From Phanerochaete sordida (lineage: Eukaryota > Basidiomycota > Agaricomycetes > Polyporales > Phanerochaetaceae): a stretch of DNA of 64,000 nucleotides. The notes under the pieces are model-generated. The model saw nothing but the letters and a program-made list of their open reading frames with translations. It ran no database searches and was not told the DNA's origin. This document shows, one piece after another, positions 1 to 11,981 of this stretch (the stretch's first letter is position 1; every line of letters begins with the position of its first letter). A program made the position numbers and the translations under genes. The stretch lies in assembly GCA_019973155.2 (NCBI GenBank), contig BPQB01000014.1:124001-188000 (forward strand), given 5' to 3'.

Positions 1-1126
1 CGCGAGCAGCACGACCGCGCCGAAGCCGGGATCGGTGCGGTGCGCGCCCGCGGCGGCGGCGCGGAGCAGCGTCGGCGCGTGCAGCACCGGCAGGGTGGGG
101 TGGATGAGGCGGAGGTACGCGGAGAGGAGCGTGTCGAGCAGCGCGGGTGCGGGGAAATCGGTGTAGGGCGCGTCGGGCGGGACGCAGTCCTGCGTGGGGT
201 GCGTCAGCGGGTGTGATTGCGCCGGTCAGGGGACAGGACTCACGGAGAGCTGGGTCCAGAACTGCGCGCGGCGGTAGTCGAGCATCATCGAGCCGCGGGT
301 GAGGGTGATGCCCTCGAGGGGGTGGTCGCGCTCGAGGGCGAGGTCCTGCTTCATCTTGATGGCGGCCTTGACGAGCGGAAAGTGGCTGGAGCGGCCCATG
401 AAGCGGACGTGCTTCGTGTCGTTGATGTCCATGAACTTGAAGCCCTCGAGGAAGCTCTCGTCGTCGGGCTCTTCGTGCTTGATCACGATGGCGTCGTCCG
501 GGGACGTGTGCCGCGGACGCGGGGGCGGCGAGCCGCCTGATGTGGGCGAGCCGCCGAACGGAGAGGTTTCTCTTGCTCTGAGCTGGGATTGCAGCTGAAG
601 AGCATGTTGGTTTTGTGTGATACGGTGGGTGGCGGACTGGAAACGCACCTCCAAGACCAAGAGTCGCAACGCCTTGACCTCTGCCTCCAGACCCTTGAGA
701 TATCTCATGTGCCCTCAGCAATGTATATTCGTCGTAGAAGCGTGCCAACGCTCACTCGTCGTCTACATAGCGTTTCTGTTGAGGCCCATGAGACCAGTCC
801 TAGAGCGTGGGCGCATACACTCACCTTCCTAGGCTCGGCGAACGAGGTGTACGTGCAGTTTGCTCCTGACGCTACACAGATCGAGCATGCCCTCCGGTCC
901 TCTTCCGATCCGTCGCCTGAGCCGCTGCACTAAGTACGACCTCCTGGCGGCATGTGGTGAACACTCACATCGCACTATTCCAATGTAAAACGTGAGTATA
1001 TGCTCTCTGGAGGCGCGCACAGCACGCACCCTTCCGCTTCCTGCAATGGTCGCACGCCCTGGTGCGCCGCTTGCGCGGCACGCTGCCCTGGGCGTGCTCG
1101 TGCTCGCTGTCGCTGTTATCGCTCAT
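1..1126 (-). CDS. Zn2Cys6 transcription factor TF1 (partial, 3' end outside window)
   Basis: Nuclear DNA-binding regulator of the fungal Zn2Cys6 class. The start at 1126 gives MSDNSDSEHEHAQG followed by a basic stretch and RACDHCRKRK. Exon 1 ends inside the zinc cluster. The 6-nt micro-exon at 969-974 supplies V-R and the first base of the third cysteine, and a 20-nt exon encoding KRYVDDE follows near 0.75 kb. The linker exon (about 240-560) contains DDESFLEGFKF and the conserved FMGRSSHFPL block. The fungal_trans domain begins near position 195 (PYTDFPAPALL) and is cut by the window edge at GFGAVVLLA. The HRPT of the other copies reads HAPT here, and the visible domain is rich in alanine and GC. 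TF10 is the closest visible relative (DDDSFLEGFKFM). Fold and class are clear; targets are unknown. Confidence 0.9.
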
Positions 1127-1542
1127 GGGGGTTGGGGAGGAGGCGGGGGCGCGCGAGCCGCCGGGCCAGGTTCGCGGTAAAACCTACTTATGCGCAGCAG
1201 TCAATGCATGACTAGACGGCGGTGCCGAGCCGCCACGTAGGCTGCTGACTGGCCTGGTGACGAGCGACGGCGCGGAGAGCGTCGAGAGGGACGGCGGTGC
1301 CGAGGTGCATGCGCGTCCACGGCCGGTTTCAGTGATTGTATCACGACGCCACGAAGGCTAGGCCAAGGAGGCGGCTGCATGTTGAAAAGGATTTTCAGAA
1401 TAATCTATAAAATGTACATCTCAAATTCCAGTGTACGGATGTCCTCGTTCTCACTCTTACAACGTAGTATTCATTAAAAATATGAGCACTCGTTAGTCTG
1501 TCATTAGCGCCAGCATACATCCAGGTCCCCGCCCTCAAGGCC
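1127..1542. other. Intergenic, TF1 promoter side
   Basis: No gene is seen between the TF1 start and the TF2 stop. It should contain the TF1 promoter and the TF2 3' UTR. The only structure noticed is a CGG/CCG-rich direct repeat, listed separately. Confidence 0.6.
1215..1304. promoter_or_regulatory. Paired CGG-rich repeats upstream of TF1
   Basis: The 15-mer GACGGCGGTGCCGAG occurs twice, at 1215-1229 and 1290-1304, about 90-180 bp upstream of the TF1 start. The first copy continues into CCGCC, forming the imperfect palindrome GGCGG-N7-CCGCC. Zn2Cys6 proteins generally bind CGG triplets, so this could be a binding or autoregulatory site. That role is inferred only. Confidence 0.3.
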
Positions 1543-4500
1543 TCACGCCGCCCCGCCTCCAAGCCTCGGATCCCACCCCGACCCAAAACCACCCCCAAAC
1601 ATCCCCGATACGCCCTCTGTGGCTCCCGCGTCGAACAGCGGGCCGGCGCCGAAGTACGGCTGCATGCCTCCCGCGCTGTCGTACCCGAGCGTCGGGAGGA
1701 GATCCGCGAAGATGGCGTCGAGGTCGGGGTCCGCGCTCTGCTGCGCGAGGGCGAAGTCGGATTGACCCGCGGTCGGCGCGGCGGGCGCGAGGGAGGGGTA
1801 CCAGGAGCCAGCTTGGGCGGGCGCGGTCTGTGCGACGGTGGGGGGCGCTGGCGGGGCGAAGCCTGCGGGTGGTCCGCGGTACGTGGAGGGCGAGTAGCCC
1901 TCCGCGAGCAGCGCGTCTGTCGGTAGCGAAAGCACACTTGGCTCGAAGCTGGTGCTGCTGCTCGCTTGCTGCGGCGACGTGGTGCGCGCGAGCTGCTGAT
2001 GGCGCGCCTGGACGACGGAGAGCATGTCGCGGAGGATGTCCCACGAGCGGCCAGCGACGTCCCAGCTGCGGCGTTGTGAGCACAGTTCTCTGCATGAGAA
2101 CGAAGCAGGACCTACTATGTTTCGAGAGAGCTAAAGACACGGAGCGCCTTGTTGACGTGCATGAACTCGGTCGAGACGTCGATGGCGATGCCCGCACGCA
2201 TCTTCTGCCAGGTGTGCAGCAGCAGGATGAGCGCCGCCTGGAACATGGAGCCCTGCAGCTGGCGTCAGCGACGTCCGCAGCACACGCCCTCGAGCGGACA
2301 TACGATGTGGTACTGGTAGATGTGCACCGGCCCCGCGAGCGCGAAGTAGCGCTCGAGGACCTGTATGCAGGACCGCGCGGCGTTCGTGCAGATCATCAGC
2401 GACGGAATCGGCAGCGGCACCTCGCGCGGCATGGTGATGAAGGGGCGGTGGATGAAGATGCGCAGGTTGTGGTATGCGGCTTGGAGAGAGGCGGCCTGCA
2501 CTGCGAAGGGCACGTCCTCCCTGGTCGGGTCGTATTTGACTGTCGGACACGTGAGCAAATGGGTCGATGAGCAGGGAAAAATGCTGCTCACGATGTTCGG
2601 GGAGCGACGCTAGCCAGTTATTCAGCTCAGAGTCGAAATCTGCGACAAGTTGTTGAGCGTTATCGGGATCCTCGAGCAACTTTGAGGCTTGTAGCGAGTA
2701 CTGCAGCGTTGGTGAGCTTCGTGAAAACGTATGAGGCCTGCCGACACTTACAAGCGTTCGCAGAGCCCGCGCACTGATCTCCGTCAGCTTGAGGTACCAG
2801 TTGAGATGCGAGACGTAGGAGGGCTTCCCGGGCGGCTGCTTGAACGCGTTCTGCGGATCCTGAGCCAACCAATATTCGTCGTCCACCTCAAGGGGATAAT
2901 CGAGATCGAAGCTGAAGACAACGATGAGAGAGAGACGGCGCAATGAGCGCAACGCAGCTTACTCCTCTTCCTGAATGCTACATGGTCTCCCGAGGCAGAC
3001 CGACATCCCTCTGTCCATCACGATCAAGCACCTGCGAGCAATTAGCGCACTGCAGTGTCCCACCACAACCGTATAACGCACCAGAACGCACGCTTGCGCA
3101 TCTCGCCCTCGAGCGGCGACATCGCGCCATACGTCATGCGGCGGTGCACACCGAGGTCCTGCGCGATGCGGAGCCCGTGCCCGATGAGCGACGAGTTCGT
3201 GTACTGCAGCGCGAGCGTCGACACATACGCCGCCGCGAGCTGCGTGCGGCATTAACACACGCGCCAGATGCACATGGGTGGGGGCGTACCGCGGCGACCT
3301 GCACGTCGGCGGGCGTGGTGGTGTTCATCGGCATCAGCCGGCGCATGCTGCGGACCTGGTCGAACCACTGCCAACCTGCGAGCTGCCAGCTCTGCGCGTC
3401 CGGCGGGAGCGTCGCGGGGTTGTTCGAGAAGCGCGCGCCGAGGGCGCACACGAGGAGCACGATCGCGCCGAAGCCCTCGTCCTCGCGGTGCAGACCCGAC
3501 GCGAGGCCATGTCGGAAGCTTGGTTCGTGCAACAGCGGGAGCTCGTAGTGAATGGTTCGGAAGTAGTTGTCGATAAGCTCGTTCAGCAGTGTGGGCTCCG
3601 GGAAGTCGGTATATGGCGGATCGCGTGGAAGGAAGTCCTGCACTCGGACATGCGTCAGACTGGGTCGTGTATGCGAAGAAAGCAGCATACAAATACGTGC
3701 AGCCAAAACTGCTGGCGACGATGGGGCATATTCACGGCGACCGCGTTTCCACCACCGACTTGAGCATTTGCATTGTCTGCGTTGAACTCTCGTTTCATGT
3801 CAAAGGCGGCCTTCATGAGCGGGAAATGACTGGACCGGCCCAAGAAACGGAAATGCCGATTATCGGTGATGTTCATGGCCCTGAACCCTTCCAACAGGGT
3901 CTCATCAGTTGTGTCGTACTGCTTAACGAGGAGGTCTTCGGCATCCGACGAATGACGAGTATACGGGGAGGATATAGGACTGCCGACCATTGAGCTTGGA
4001 GGAGACGTTGACTTCTTCTCGTCAAGCTTGGTTTGAAGCTGGTCTATGGTTTAGAGCTGTGTTCCACTTCAAGATGGGCTTCGCGAGACGCACCTCGACG
4101 ACCAGAAGCCGCAACTTCGCGACTTCCGCCTCCAGACTCTTGATATACCTTTTGGAGGCTCAGCAGCACGACCTCTGCCAAGCGAATGGACGCTCACTCT
4201 TCTGTGTCTACGAGACGTTTCTGGTTTGCATAAGTAGCAGCCATCTTCGAGCACGCGCAGTTACGCACCTTTCGCTGCTCTGCACTCTGTGTCCATGTGC
4301 ATATTTGCTGTAGCGACACACATGTCGAACAGGACTTCCCCTGCTCTTCTGATCCATCGCCTGGCGTTCAATGTTACGACGCGCTCTTCGAAGGGGACCC
4401 TAAGGTAACAGGTCACTTACAACGTACTGCAGAATGCCGTGATTAAGTCAAAGAGTACTCCAAGGAAGGCAACGATGAACGTACTCTTGCGCCTCCTGCA

Positions 4501-4599
4501 TCGGTCGCAGGCGCGAGTGCGCTTCTTCCTCGCCACATACTCATGCCCGTGCTCCTGCTCCTGCTCGCGCGAGTGGTCGCTATCGTCTCTGTCGCTCAT
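1543..4599 (-). CDS. Zn2Cys6 transcription factor TF2
   Basis: Complete multi-exon regulator, estimated at about 790 aa. The start at 4599 gives MSDRDDSDHSREQEQEHGHE, then RKKRTRACDRCRRRK. The micro-exon is 4420-4425 (TACGTT). It follows a codon split that gives Ile-Arg-Cys, where the other copies have Val-Arg/Lys-Cys. The exon before the coiled coil appears to be 23 nt rather than 20. The linker carries ETLLEGFRAM and FLGRSSHFPLMKAA near 3.83 kb. The fungal_trans core has LLHEPSF (HRPTF in most copies) and CALGARFSNNP near 3.43 kb, with HRPFITMPRE near 2.43 kb. The tail ends in DPDLDAIFADLLPTLGYD followed by a glycine-rich end. Upstream DNA matches that of TF3, and the shared promoter element lies about 310 bp before the start. 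TF2 and TF3 look like tandem duplicates, although their coding sequences have diverged. Confidence 0.93.
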
Positions 4600-5141
4600 G
4601 GCTGCGCGTTAGACGCGGCACAGGTCGGGATTGGCTTCGTTTAAGTAGCACAGAGATAAGGACCGATGGAGCTGTCTGGGCTGGACGTCGGGATGACTGA
4701 GGAGAACAAACCGCCATCCGCGCAGCGCAAAGCGCCTGTGGGGTATCAAGCACAGCGCGAACGTGTGTCTCAATCATGGTTTCCAGGGATGATGGAAGGA
4801 ACTAGCGCAGTCCGGTAGTCTGTACATCGTGGCGGGAGATGAAGGTGCGGCGACGGGGCCGACGTCGAGGTCGCAAGAGGTGAGAACGGTTCCTGTCGCA
4901 CTGCGAGCGCGCCCCCTGGCACCAGAGACCCGGTGAACCCTGTACCGGGCCGAGTACTATCGACCTTCCACCAACCTTCCACCCACAATTTCAGGAAACC
5001 GGTGACCGTCGTAGAATAGACCTCATCTATTCAGACATAGCCGTAGCTGTTCGTCTTGGGACTAGACATTAAAACTTGCGTATGCTAAGTACCGCAATAT
5101 CAGAAACGAATGAAAAAGGACGGTGCGTAAATCCATAGAAT
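4600..5141. other. Intergenic TF2/TF3
   Basis: TF2 promoter and TF3 3' region. No gene is seen. The stretch 4824-4951 is recognisably similar to 8660-8820 upstream of TF3, including the shared 40-bp element. Confidence 0.6.
4912..4951 (-). promoter_or_regulatory. Shared upstream element, TF2 copy
   Basis: In the gene orientation it reads CGGTACAGGGTTCACCGGG, then TCTCTGGTGCCAGGGGG. The core CCTGG/CCAGG arms form a small palindrome. Near-identical copies lie upstream of TF3, TF4 and TF12 in the same orientation relative to their genes. It is about 310 bp before the TF2 start codon. Confidence 0.5.
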
Positions 5142-8100
5142 CTACTGCAAGGTCGACCCTTGCGCGGGTGCACTGCCAGCAGGGAAAGGCCCACCGTAGG
5201 TCTGAGCGAAATGAGAGGTGCTCGTACCCACGTTCGCATCGGTCCCGCCCCCGTTTAGCCACGCTTCTGCGTCGAAAGGTTGCCCGGAAGAGTAGGGCTG
5301 CTGGGTCATCATCACAAATGGGTCGTCGTACGTGAATGCTGGGAAGAACGCCGCGAAGGCTGCGTCGAGATTGGGTTCGGTGCTTCGCCGAGTGAAAGCG
5401 GAAAGTTCGAGAGGGGCGTTCGTCGAGGACACCGCGGGTGCGCCGGAGACGGGACTCCAGATGCCGGTTTGAGAGGTCACATTCGTGGTGCCGGTGGTGT
5501 TGTGCATTGCTGGATCGAGGGCTGGGGCTGCAGCGTTCCATGGAGGTGCGGTAGCATACACGGGAGAAGTGGCGCTGCCAGGTGAAAGCTGTGGTCGTGC
5601 CAACGACGCACGGAAGGTTCTCTCGACTCCTGTACCTCCTACCCCACCCTGAGATACATTCCGAGCATAATTGCCGTACCGCGATTGCACAGCGGTCATG
5701 AGATCGGAAAGGATGTCCCAGGATCGGCCCGCGATATCCCAGCTGCGACAAGTATGAGCGACGATTCAAGTAACAGAAGAAACACGACGTACTGCAACTC
5801 CAGTGTTCGAAGGACTCGTAATGTCCTGTTGACATACCCGAATTCCGTTGCGGCGTCGATCGCAATCCCCGCGCGCATTTGCCTCCAGGCCTGCAGTAGC
5901 AGGATAATCGCTGATTGGAACATCGCATTCTGCGCTGCCTGTATCAGGGAAACCTCAGGATAGGAACAATAGGAAAACGTACGACGTGTTGCTGGTAGAC
6001 ATGCACCGGGCCCTTGAGCGCAAAGTAGCGTTCCGAAACCTCAATGCAGGACCGTGCAGCGTTCGTGCACATAGTCGTCGATGGGAATGGCAGAGATATA
6101 TCGTGCGATTGAGACATGAACGGCCGGTGGATGAATATGCGGAGGTTATGGTAGGATGCCTGCAGAGACGCCGCTTGCGCTGCAAAAGGGATATCGTCCC
6201 TGGTTGCGTCGTATTTCACTTCGAGGCAGGTCAGTAGGCGGTCTTCCAGAAGACAGGAGCGTACTGACAATGCTCAGGAAGCGATGCAGCCCACTGATTC
6301 AGCTCCGAATCAAGGTCCGCGACGCATCTCTGCGCGTTCTCCGGGTCCCCGAGGGCTTTACTACCTTGTAACGAGTACTGCAATTCTTTTAAGCCTCGCG
6401 GGGTGGTCGCAAGCGCAGTCACTTACGATGGTTCGCAATGCACGCGCCTGTATCTGCGTCAGCTTGAGGTACCAGTTGAAATATGCCATGCTTGACGGCT
6501 TTCTAGGTGGCTGCTTGAAAGCATTTTGTGGGTTATCGGTCAGCCAATATTCGTCATCGCACTCGATGGGGTAATCAACATCGAAGCTGGTAGTGACCGT
6601 AAGTTGAGGACCGCATGAAGGAGATCTTTCGACTTACTCTTCTTCTTGTATGCTACACGACCTGCCCACGGACGCCGACATTCCTCTGTCCATCGCGACC
6701 AGACACCTGTAGGGCGCTCAGAGCACTGTCTAGATCATCGGTAGCCCGCATCGTACCAAAATGCACGCTTGTGCAGCTCGCCCTCGAGCGTCGGCACCGT
6801 TCCATATGTCAAGCGGCGATGCGCGCCAAGGTCTTGCGCAAGCCGCAGGCCATGCCCGATAAGAGAAGAGTTCGTGTACTGTGTCGCGAACGTGTTCACA
6901 TACGCTGCCGCTAGCTGCGCAGCTGTCAGCAGGCGCGCCGCACTCGTACAGCGAGGTGCTCACCGCGGTGATTTTGATGTCTGCCGGCGTGGTGCTGGTC
7001 AGCGGGATGAGCCTGCGCGCGCTGCGGACCTGCTCGAACCACCGCCAGCCCGCGTGCTGCCAAGTTTGTGCGTCCTGAGGCAGAGTTGCCGGGTTGTTCG
7101 AGAAGCGCGCGCCGAGGGCGCACACGAGAAGCACGATGGCGCCGAAGCCTTCGTCTTCAAGATAGAGACCAGAGGTAACGCTCTGCAAGAAGGTTGGCCT
7201 ATGCAGAAGAGGCAGGTCGTAGTGAATGGTATGGAAGTAATTGTCGACGAGCTCAGCCATGAGTGTGGGCTCCGGGAAATCGGTGTACGGAGGATCGCGT
7301 GGAAGAAAGTCCTGCGAATGAGTGGTGATTGAAGTGAGGCCTACGGGCAAGCGGGAGAGCCTACGAAGATGTGGACCCAGAACTGCGGGCGGCGGTGGGG
7401 CAGGATCATATTGATGTCGACGCTTCCATCCAGATGGGAGGTGCTTTCCGCGATGAGTTCAAACTTCATACCGAACGCGGCCTTCATGAGCTGAAAGTGA
7501 CTAGAACGGCCCATAAAGCGCGTGTGCTGAGCGCCGCCGAGGCAGAGGGACCTGAAGCCTTCTACCAGGGGGTCCTCAGTCGGCATCGATGCTCCCTGCG
7601 TTGTAGGGGTAGGGGTGCCTCTTGCGGATGACGAGTGGCTAATACACGATGGCGATGACGAACTTGCGGTCTCTGTCGTCGTCCTTGCGAATACCGATCC
7701 ATTCTTCTCGTCAAGCTTCGCTTGGAGCTGGACTACGTCAGCTTGAGTTATACCACAGCATTCACACTACACAACTCGCCTCCGCGACTAAACGGCGTAG
7801 CTTGGCAACCTCCGATTCTAAAGTTTTGATGTACCTTTTCTGGTGTCAGCCGAGTGGACTAGAAAGAATATGCGTAGACCTCGCGCTCACTCTGCGTCGG
7901 CGACGCGTCTCTATCTCGTGTTGGTGACAGGCTGTTAGGATTATGCAGATTCACTCACATCGCGCGGCTCTGCGTTCGCCTCGTACGTGCATTTCTGACC
8001 AGCGTCTTCGCAGGTGGAGCAGGTCGTTCGCTCCGTCTCAGACCCGTCGCCTGGCGTCTACTACTCAGTCGCGGCGTCCGCTGCAGAAGAGAGCCGACGA

Positions 8101-8272
8101 TGACTCACATCGCACTGTGGGTGAGCAAGATGAGCACAGGCTTTGATGTGTCTGCAGCGGAAAATGTACCTTTCCTCTTCCTGCACCGGTCGCAGGCGCG
8201 ACCTAGCCTCCTTCTCGCCACATACTCCCGCTCCCGCTCCTGCTCGCGATCGCTGTCGTGTCTATCGCTCAT
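5142..8272 (-). CDS. Zn2Cys6 transcription factor TF3
   Basis: Estimated at about 810 aa. The start at 8272 gives MSDRHDSDREQEREREYVAR, then RRLGRACDRCRKRK. The micro-exon is 8109-8114 (TGCGAT), and the 20-nt exon near 7.89 kb encodes RRVADAE. The linker block EGFRSLCLGGAQHTRFMGRS near 7.52 kb is almost identical to the same block of TF11 on the opposite strand. The fungal_trans domain has LLHRPTFLQSV, CALGARFSNNP near 7.1 kb, and HRPFMSQSHD near 6.12 kb. The acidic tail motif is diverged (EPNLDAAFAAFFP) and the protein ends shortly after it in GSTLQ. TF11 is clearly the closest copy. The shared promoter element lies about 510 bp upstream. Confidence 0.93.
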
Positions 8273-9012
8273 GTGGGAGCCGCGGTATGAATCAAGACTA
8301 ACTGAGGTTGTGCCAAGGGCCAGAAATCCCTGGCAGTGCCAGTCGCAGGGGGCCACACGAATGTTAGGGACAAGACGCGTGCAGCAAGCCAAGCGCCGAC
8401 GGCACTGTGCCGCAGCGCGCGCCTGAAGGGCAGATGGAGTCAAACAAGATACTCCCGTCCGCAGACGTTAGCAGCGTAGTGCTATGCGGGAAAATATAGG
8501 GGCTAGAATATGAGCGAATACCGGTGTGTATGTAAAGAGGAAGAATTTATGCTTCGCGCAGCTTGGCAGTCTGCTAGTGAAGGCGTTCGGGGGCCGCGCC
8601 ACCACCCCGCACATCTACAAAGATCAAGAAAGTATATGCTTTTGAAGTCTGTTGCAGAGTGGTACATCGTGTATGGTACCCTGAGGTGGGAGATGAATGT
8701 CCGGCGACGGACCTTACGTCGAGGTCGCACAAGTTTAAGCCTGTTCCGTGGGGTATGGGACTCGGCGGGAGGTGAGCAGGTCCCCTGGCACCAGAGACCC
8801 CGTGAACCCTAGTCCGAGCTGGGTACTGTATCTCGGTCGCCCAATTCGTCAACTTCGTTGCATCCGGGACGTGGCACGGTTATTTTCAACATCTATTCCA
8901 TTTCTGAAGACCGGTTTCTAGTATCGAGTACAACTGATATATGTAGTAGTCAGGGGGCGTTTCTTGTAAATCCATTTCTCATTCTGCCTACCATCTAAGC
9001 ACCGCCGCAACA
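8273..9012. other. Intergenic TF3/TF4
   Basis: No gene is supported. It carries the TF3 promoter, whose 8660-8820 part is similar to the TF2 upstream DNA, and the 3' region of TF4. Confidence 0.6.
8782..8820 (-). promoter_or_regulatory. Shared upstream element, TF3 copy
   Basis: In the gene orientation: TCGGACTAGGGTTCACGG, then GGTCTCTGGTGCCAGGGG. It matches the TF2 copy over about 30 bp, including the CCTGG-N2-CCAGG-like core. It lies about 510 bp before the TF3 start. Confidence 0.5.
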
Positions 9013-11981
9013 TTACGACGAGCCTCCAGCACGATACGAATCCCATACTGACGCGGAAGGGCCATACGCTGACTGGACCCATTCTTCTCGGGGCTGCTGG
9101 GCGAACTCGAAGCTCGGCTGCGCGTCAGATTGCATCACGAGGGACTCGTCGTACCCGAATGTCGGGAGGAGCTCCGCGAAGATGGCGTCGAGGTTCTGCT
9201 GGGCAAGATCATATTCCGGCTGGGCGCCCGCAAGCGGAGCAGATGATGTATCCCAACTGTTGGCTTGGTGCAGTAGGCTAAGGGTGTCGGTGGTCGGTCC
9301 CAAGCCGGACGTCACGGCACTCGCCAGCGCATCGAAGCACACCAGCGGTGCCTGGTTCGACGAATGCTGCGGAGATGGCAAGACTGTAGACGGTGTGTCT
9401 TGTTGGAAGTCAGCTCCGTATCTTGAAGAGCCAGCTGCGAGCTGCAGATGGCGCGACTTAACGATGGACATGATGTCGTTGAGCATGTCCCAAGACCGGC
9501 CGGCGACATCCCAGCTGCGATGTCGTGAGTGATAATTTTCAGCAATAGAGTGAACATAACGCACTACAACTCGAGGGATTGGAGGATGCGCAGTGCTTTG
9601 TCCACGTGCTCGAACTCCGTCGCGACATCAGCTGTCGCACTCACACGCATCTTCTGCCAAATCCGCAGCAGCAGGATCATCCCAGCCTGGAACACCGAGC
9701 TCTTTCCATCTCATATCAGCCAGAGGTTTCGATCAGCATGTTGTAAGGCACGTACAATATGATATTGATAGATGAGCGCGGGTCCGGAGAGAGTGAAGTA
9801 CCGCTCGAGAACTTGGATGCACGATCGCGCTGCGCTCGTGCAGATCTCCAAAGACGGGAATGGCAGTGGTACGTCGCGCGGCATCGTGATGAACGGTCTA
9901 TGGGTGAAGATGCGCAAATGGTGGTAGGAAGCTTGAAGCGAGGCGGCTTGGGCTGCAAAGGGAATATCTTCTCTAGTCGACTCGTATTTCACTACGGCGC
10001 GGTCAGCAGATTGACTATAATATAGGAAAGGAAGTGCACCGACAGTGTGGTGGAAGCGAGTCCATCCATTGGTTTAGCTCAGAGTCGAGCTCCGCAACGA
10101 TTTCCTGAGCGGCTTCTGGTACTTGAAGGTTCTTCGCCCCTTGCAAAGAATACTGCAGCTTCTTGAGCTTCGCGAGCGTGTTCACAGAAAGTAAGCACGT
10201 ACGAGTGTTTGCAGAGCACGCGAATTTATTCGCATCAGTTTGAGGTACCAGACGAAATGAGACACGGCAGATGGTTTCTCAGGAGGTTGCTTGAACGCGT
10301 CCCGTGAATCGTCAGCGAGCCAATATTCGTCGTCGCATTCGATTGGGTAATCGAGGTCGAAACTAAAATTGAATCAGCGACAGGCTCGCATGCAGGTGCT
10401 TCGCCACTTACTCTTCTTCATGAATAGCACATGGCCTCCCTAAGTGAGCAGACATCGCACTGTCCATTGTGATCAGACACCTGTCGCGTTGTCAATATTT
10501 TTAGGTCGCTTGCCACAGATCATTGGCGTACCAGAACGCACGCTTCCTGCCCTCGCTATGGACCGTTGGCTCCTTTCCGTATGTCATGCGGCGATGAACG
10601 CCCAAGTCTTGTGCGAGCCGAAGGCCGTGCCCGACCACAGACGAATTCGTGTACTGCAGTGCCAGGCTAGCTACATATGCAGCGGCCAGCTGCACTCGCG
10701 TCAGCAGGCGTAAGCTGCAGTAAGCGCGGAAGTCTTACCGTGGTCACTTGCAGGTCAGCCGGCGTGGTCGTCGTGAGAGGCATCAGCCTACGCATGCTGC
10801 GAACCTGGTCGAACCAGTGCCACCCTGCGACCTGCCAGCTCTGAGCGTCCGGCGGGAGGGTCGCGGGGTTGTTGGAGAAGCGAGCGCCGAGGGCGCATAC
10901 GAGAAGCACAACCGCTCCGAAACCTTCGTCTGTGATGTAACGACCCTCCACGACACCCTGTAAGAATGACGGGCGATGCAGAAGGGGGAAGTCAAAGTGG
11001 ATCGTGCGGAAGTAGTTGTCGATGAGCTCGTTCATCAACGTGGGCTCAGGGAAGTCGGTGTATGGCGGATCTCGAGTCCGGTAGTCCTGTAGCAGATAAA
11101 CGTCAGCACGAGTCGTCTACACAAAGGTAGGAGCGTACGAAGACTCGAAGCCAGAATTGCGAGCGGCGTTGGGGCCGATTCGTGAGTACATCATTACCAC
11201 CACGCCTACTTGCTTCAGCGTACTCTTGCTTGATCTTGGAGACAGCCTTCATGATCGGGAAGTGACTGGAGCGGCCCAGAAAGCGGGAATGATGCGTGTC
11301 GGTGAGGCTTATTGACCTAAACCCCTCTAGCAGCGCGTCGTCGCTCGCTTCTTCTCGACTGGAAAGGGAATTTTGAGGCGGTCGCCCAGTCTTCGTAGAT
11401 ACTGTACCGACAGATGAAATCGCCTCTTGCTCATTGAGTTTGGCTTGTAGCTAATTTTGCACTCAGTTTGCAGTTCGCCGATAATGTAGGGATCGTGAGA
11501 CGTACTTCGGCAACCAAAATTCGCAGAAGAGCAACCTCCTGCTCTAGTCCTTTGACGTATCTTCACAGCCTCAGCGGCTAGCCCATGCATATGGTGCATC
11601 TACGCTCACTCATCGTCTACAAAACGTTTCTAAAATCATTGAGTATGCAATCTTTGCGATGAAGTGAGTATATTTACCTTTTTCTGTTCCGACGTGTCGG
11701 TGTATGTGCAGCTTTCTCCGAGTGGTGCACACATTGAGCACGTCGTTGCCTCGTCGTCGAGCTTGTCGCCTGCGAGAATCAGATCAGCTTTACTCGACAC
11801 AGCCTGCAACTAGAACTCACATCGTACTGGGGCGGTTATTATGGTGAAATAGCTACGCTAGCGATGGGGAAAGCGTACCTTTCCTCTTCCTGCATCGGTC
11901 ACATGCGCGGAAACGCTTCCTACCAAAGTATTGTGTCATATCGTCCTCCTCTTCGCGCTCAATATTTTCTCTGTCGCTCAT
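9013..11981 (-). CDS. Zn2Cys6 transcription factor TF4
   Basis: Estimated at about 760 aa. The start at 11981 gives MSDRENIEREEEDDMTQYFG, then RKRFRACDRCRKRK. The micro-exon is 11821-11826 (TACGAT), and the 20-nt exon near 11.61 kb encodes KRFVDDE. After the third cysteine the usual DGS is replaced by DKL (DKLDDEATT before the fourth cysteine). The linker has DDALLEGFRSISL and FLGRSSHFPIMKAV near 11.27 kb. The fungal_trans domain has LLHRPSFLQGV, CALGARFSNNP near 10.88 kb and HRPFITMPRD near 9.9 kb. The tail has QNLDAIFAELLPTFGYD and ends SASVWDSYRAGGSS. This matches the SASDWDSHFYEE end of TF12, its closest relative on the other arm. Confidence 0.93.
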
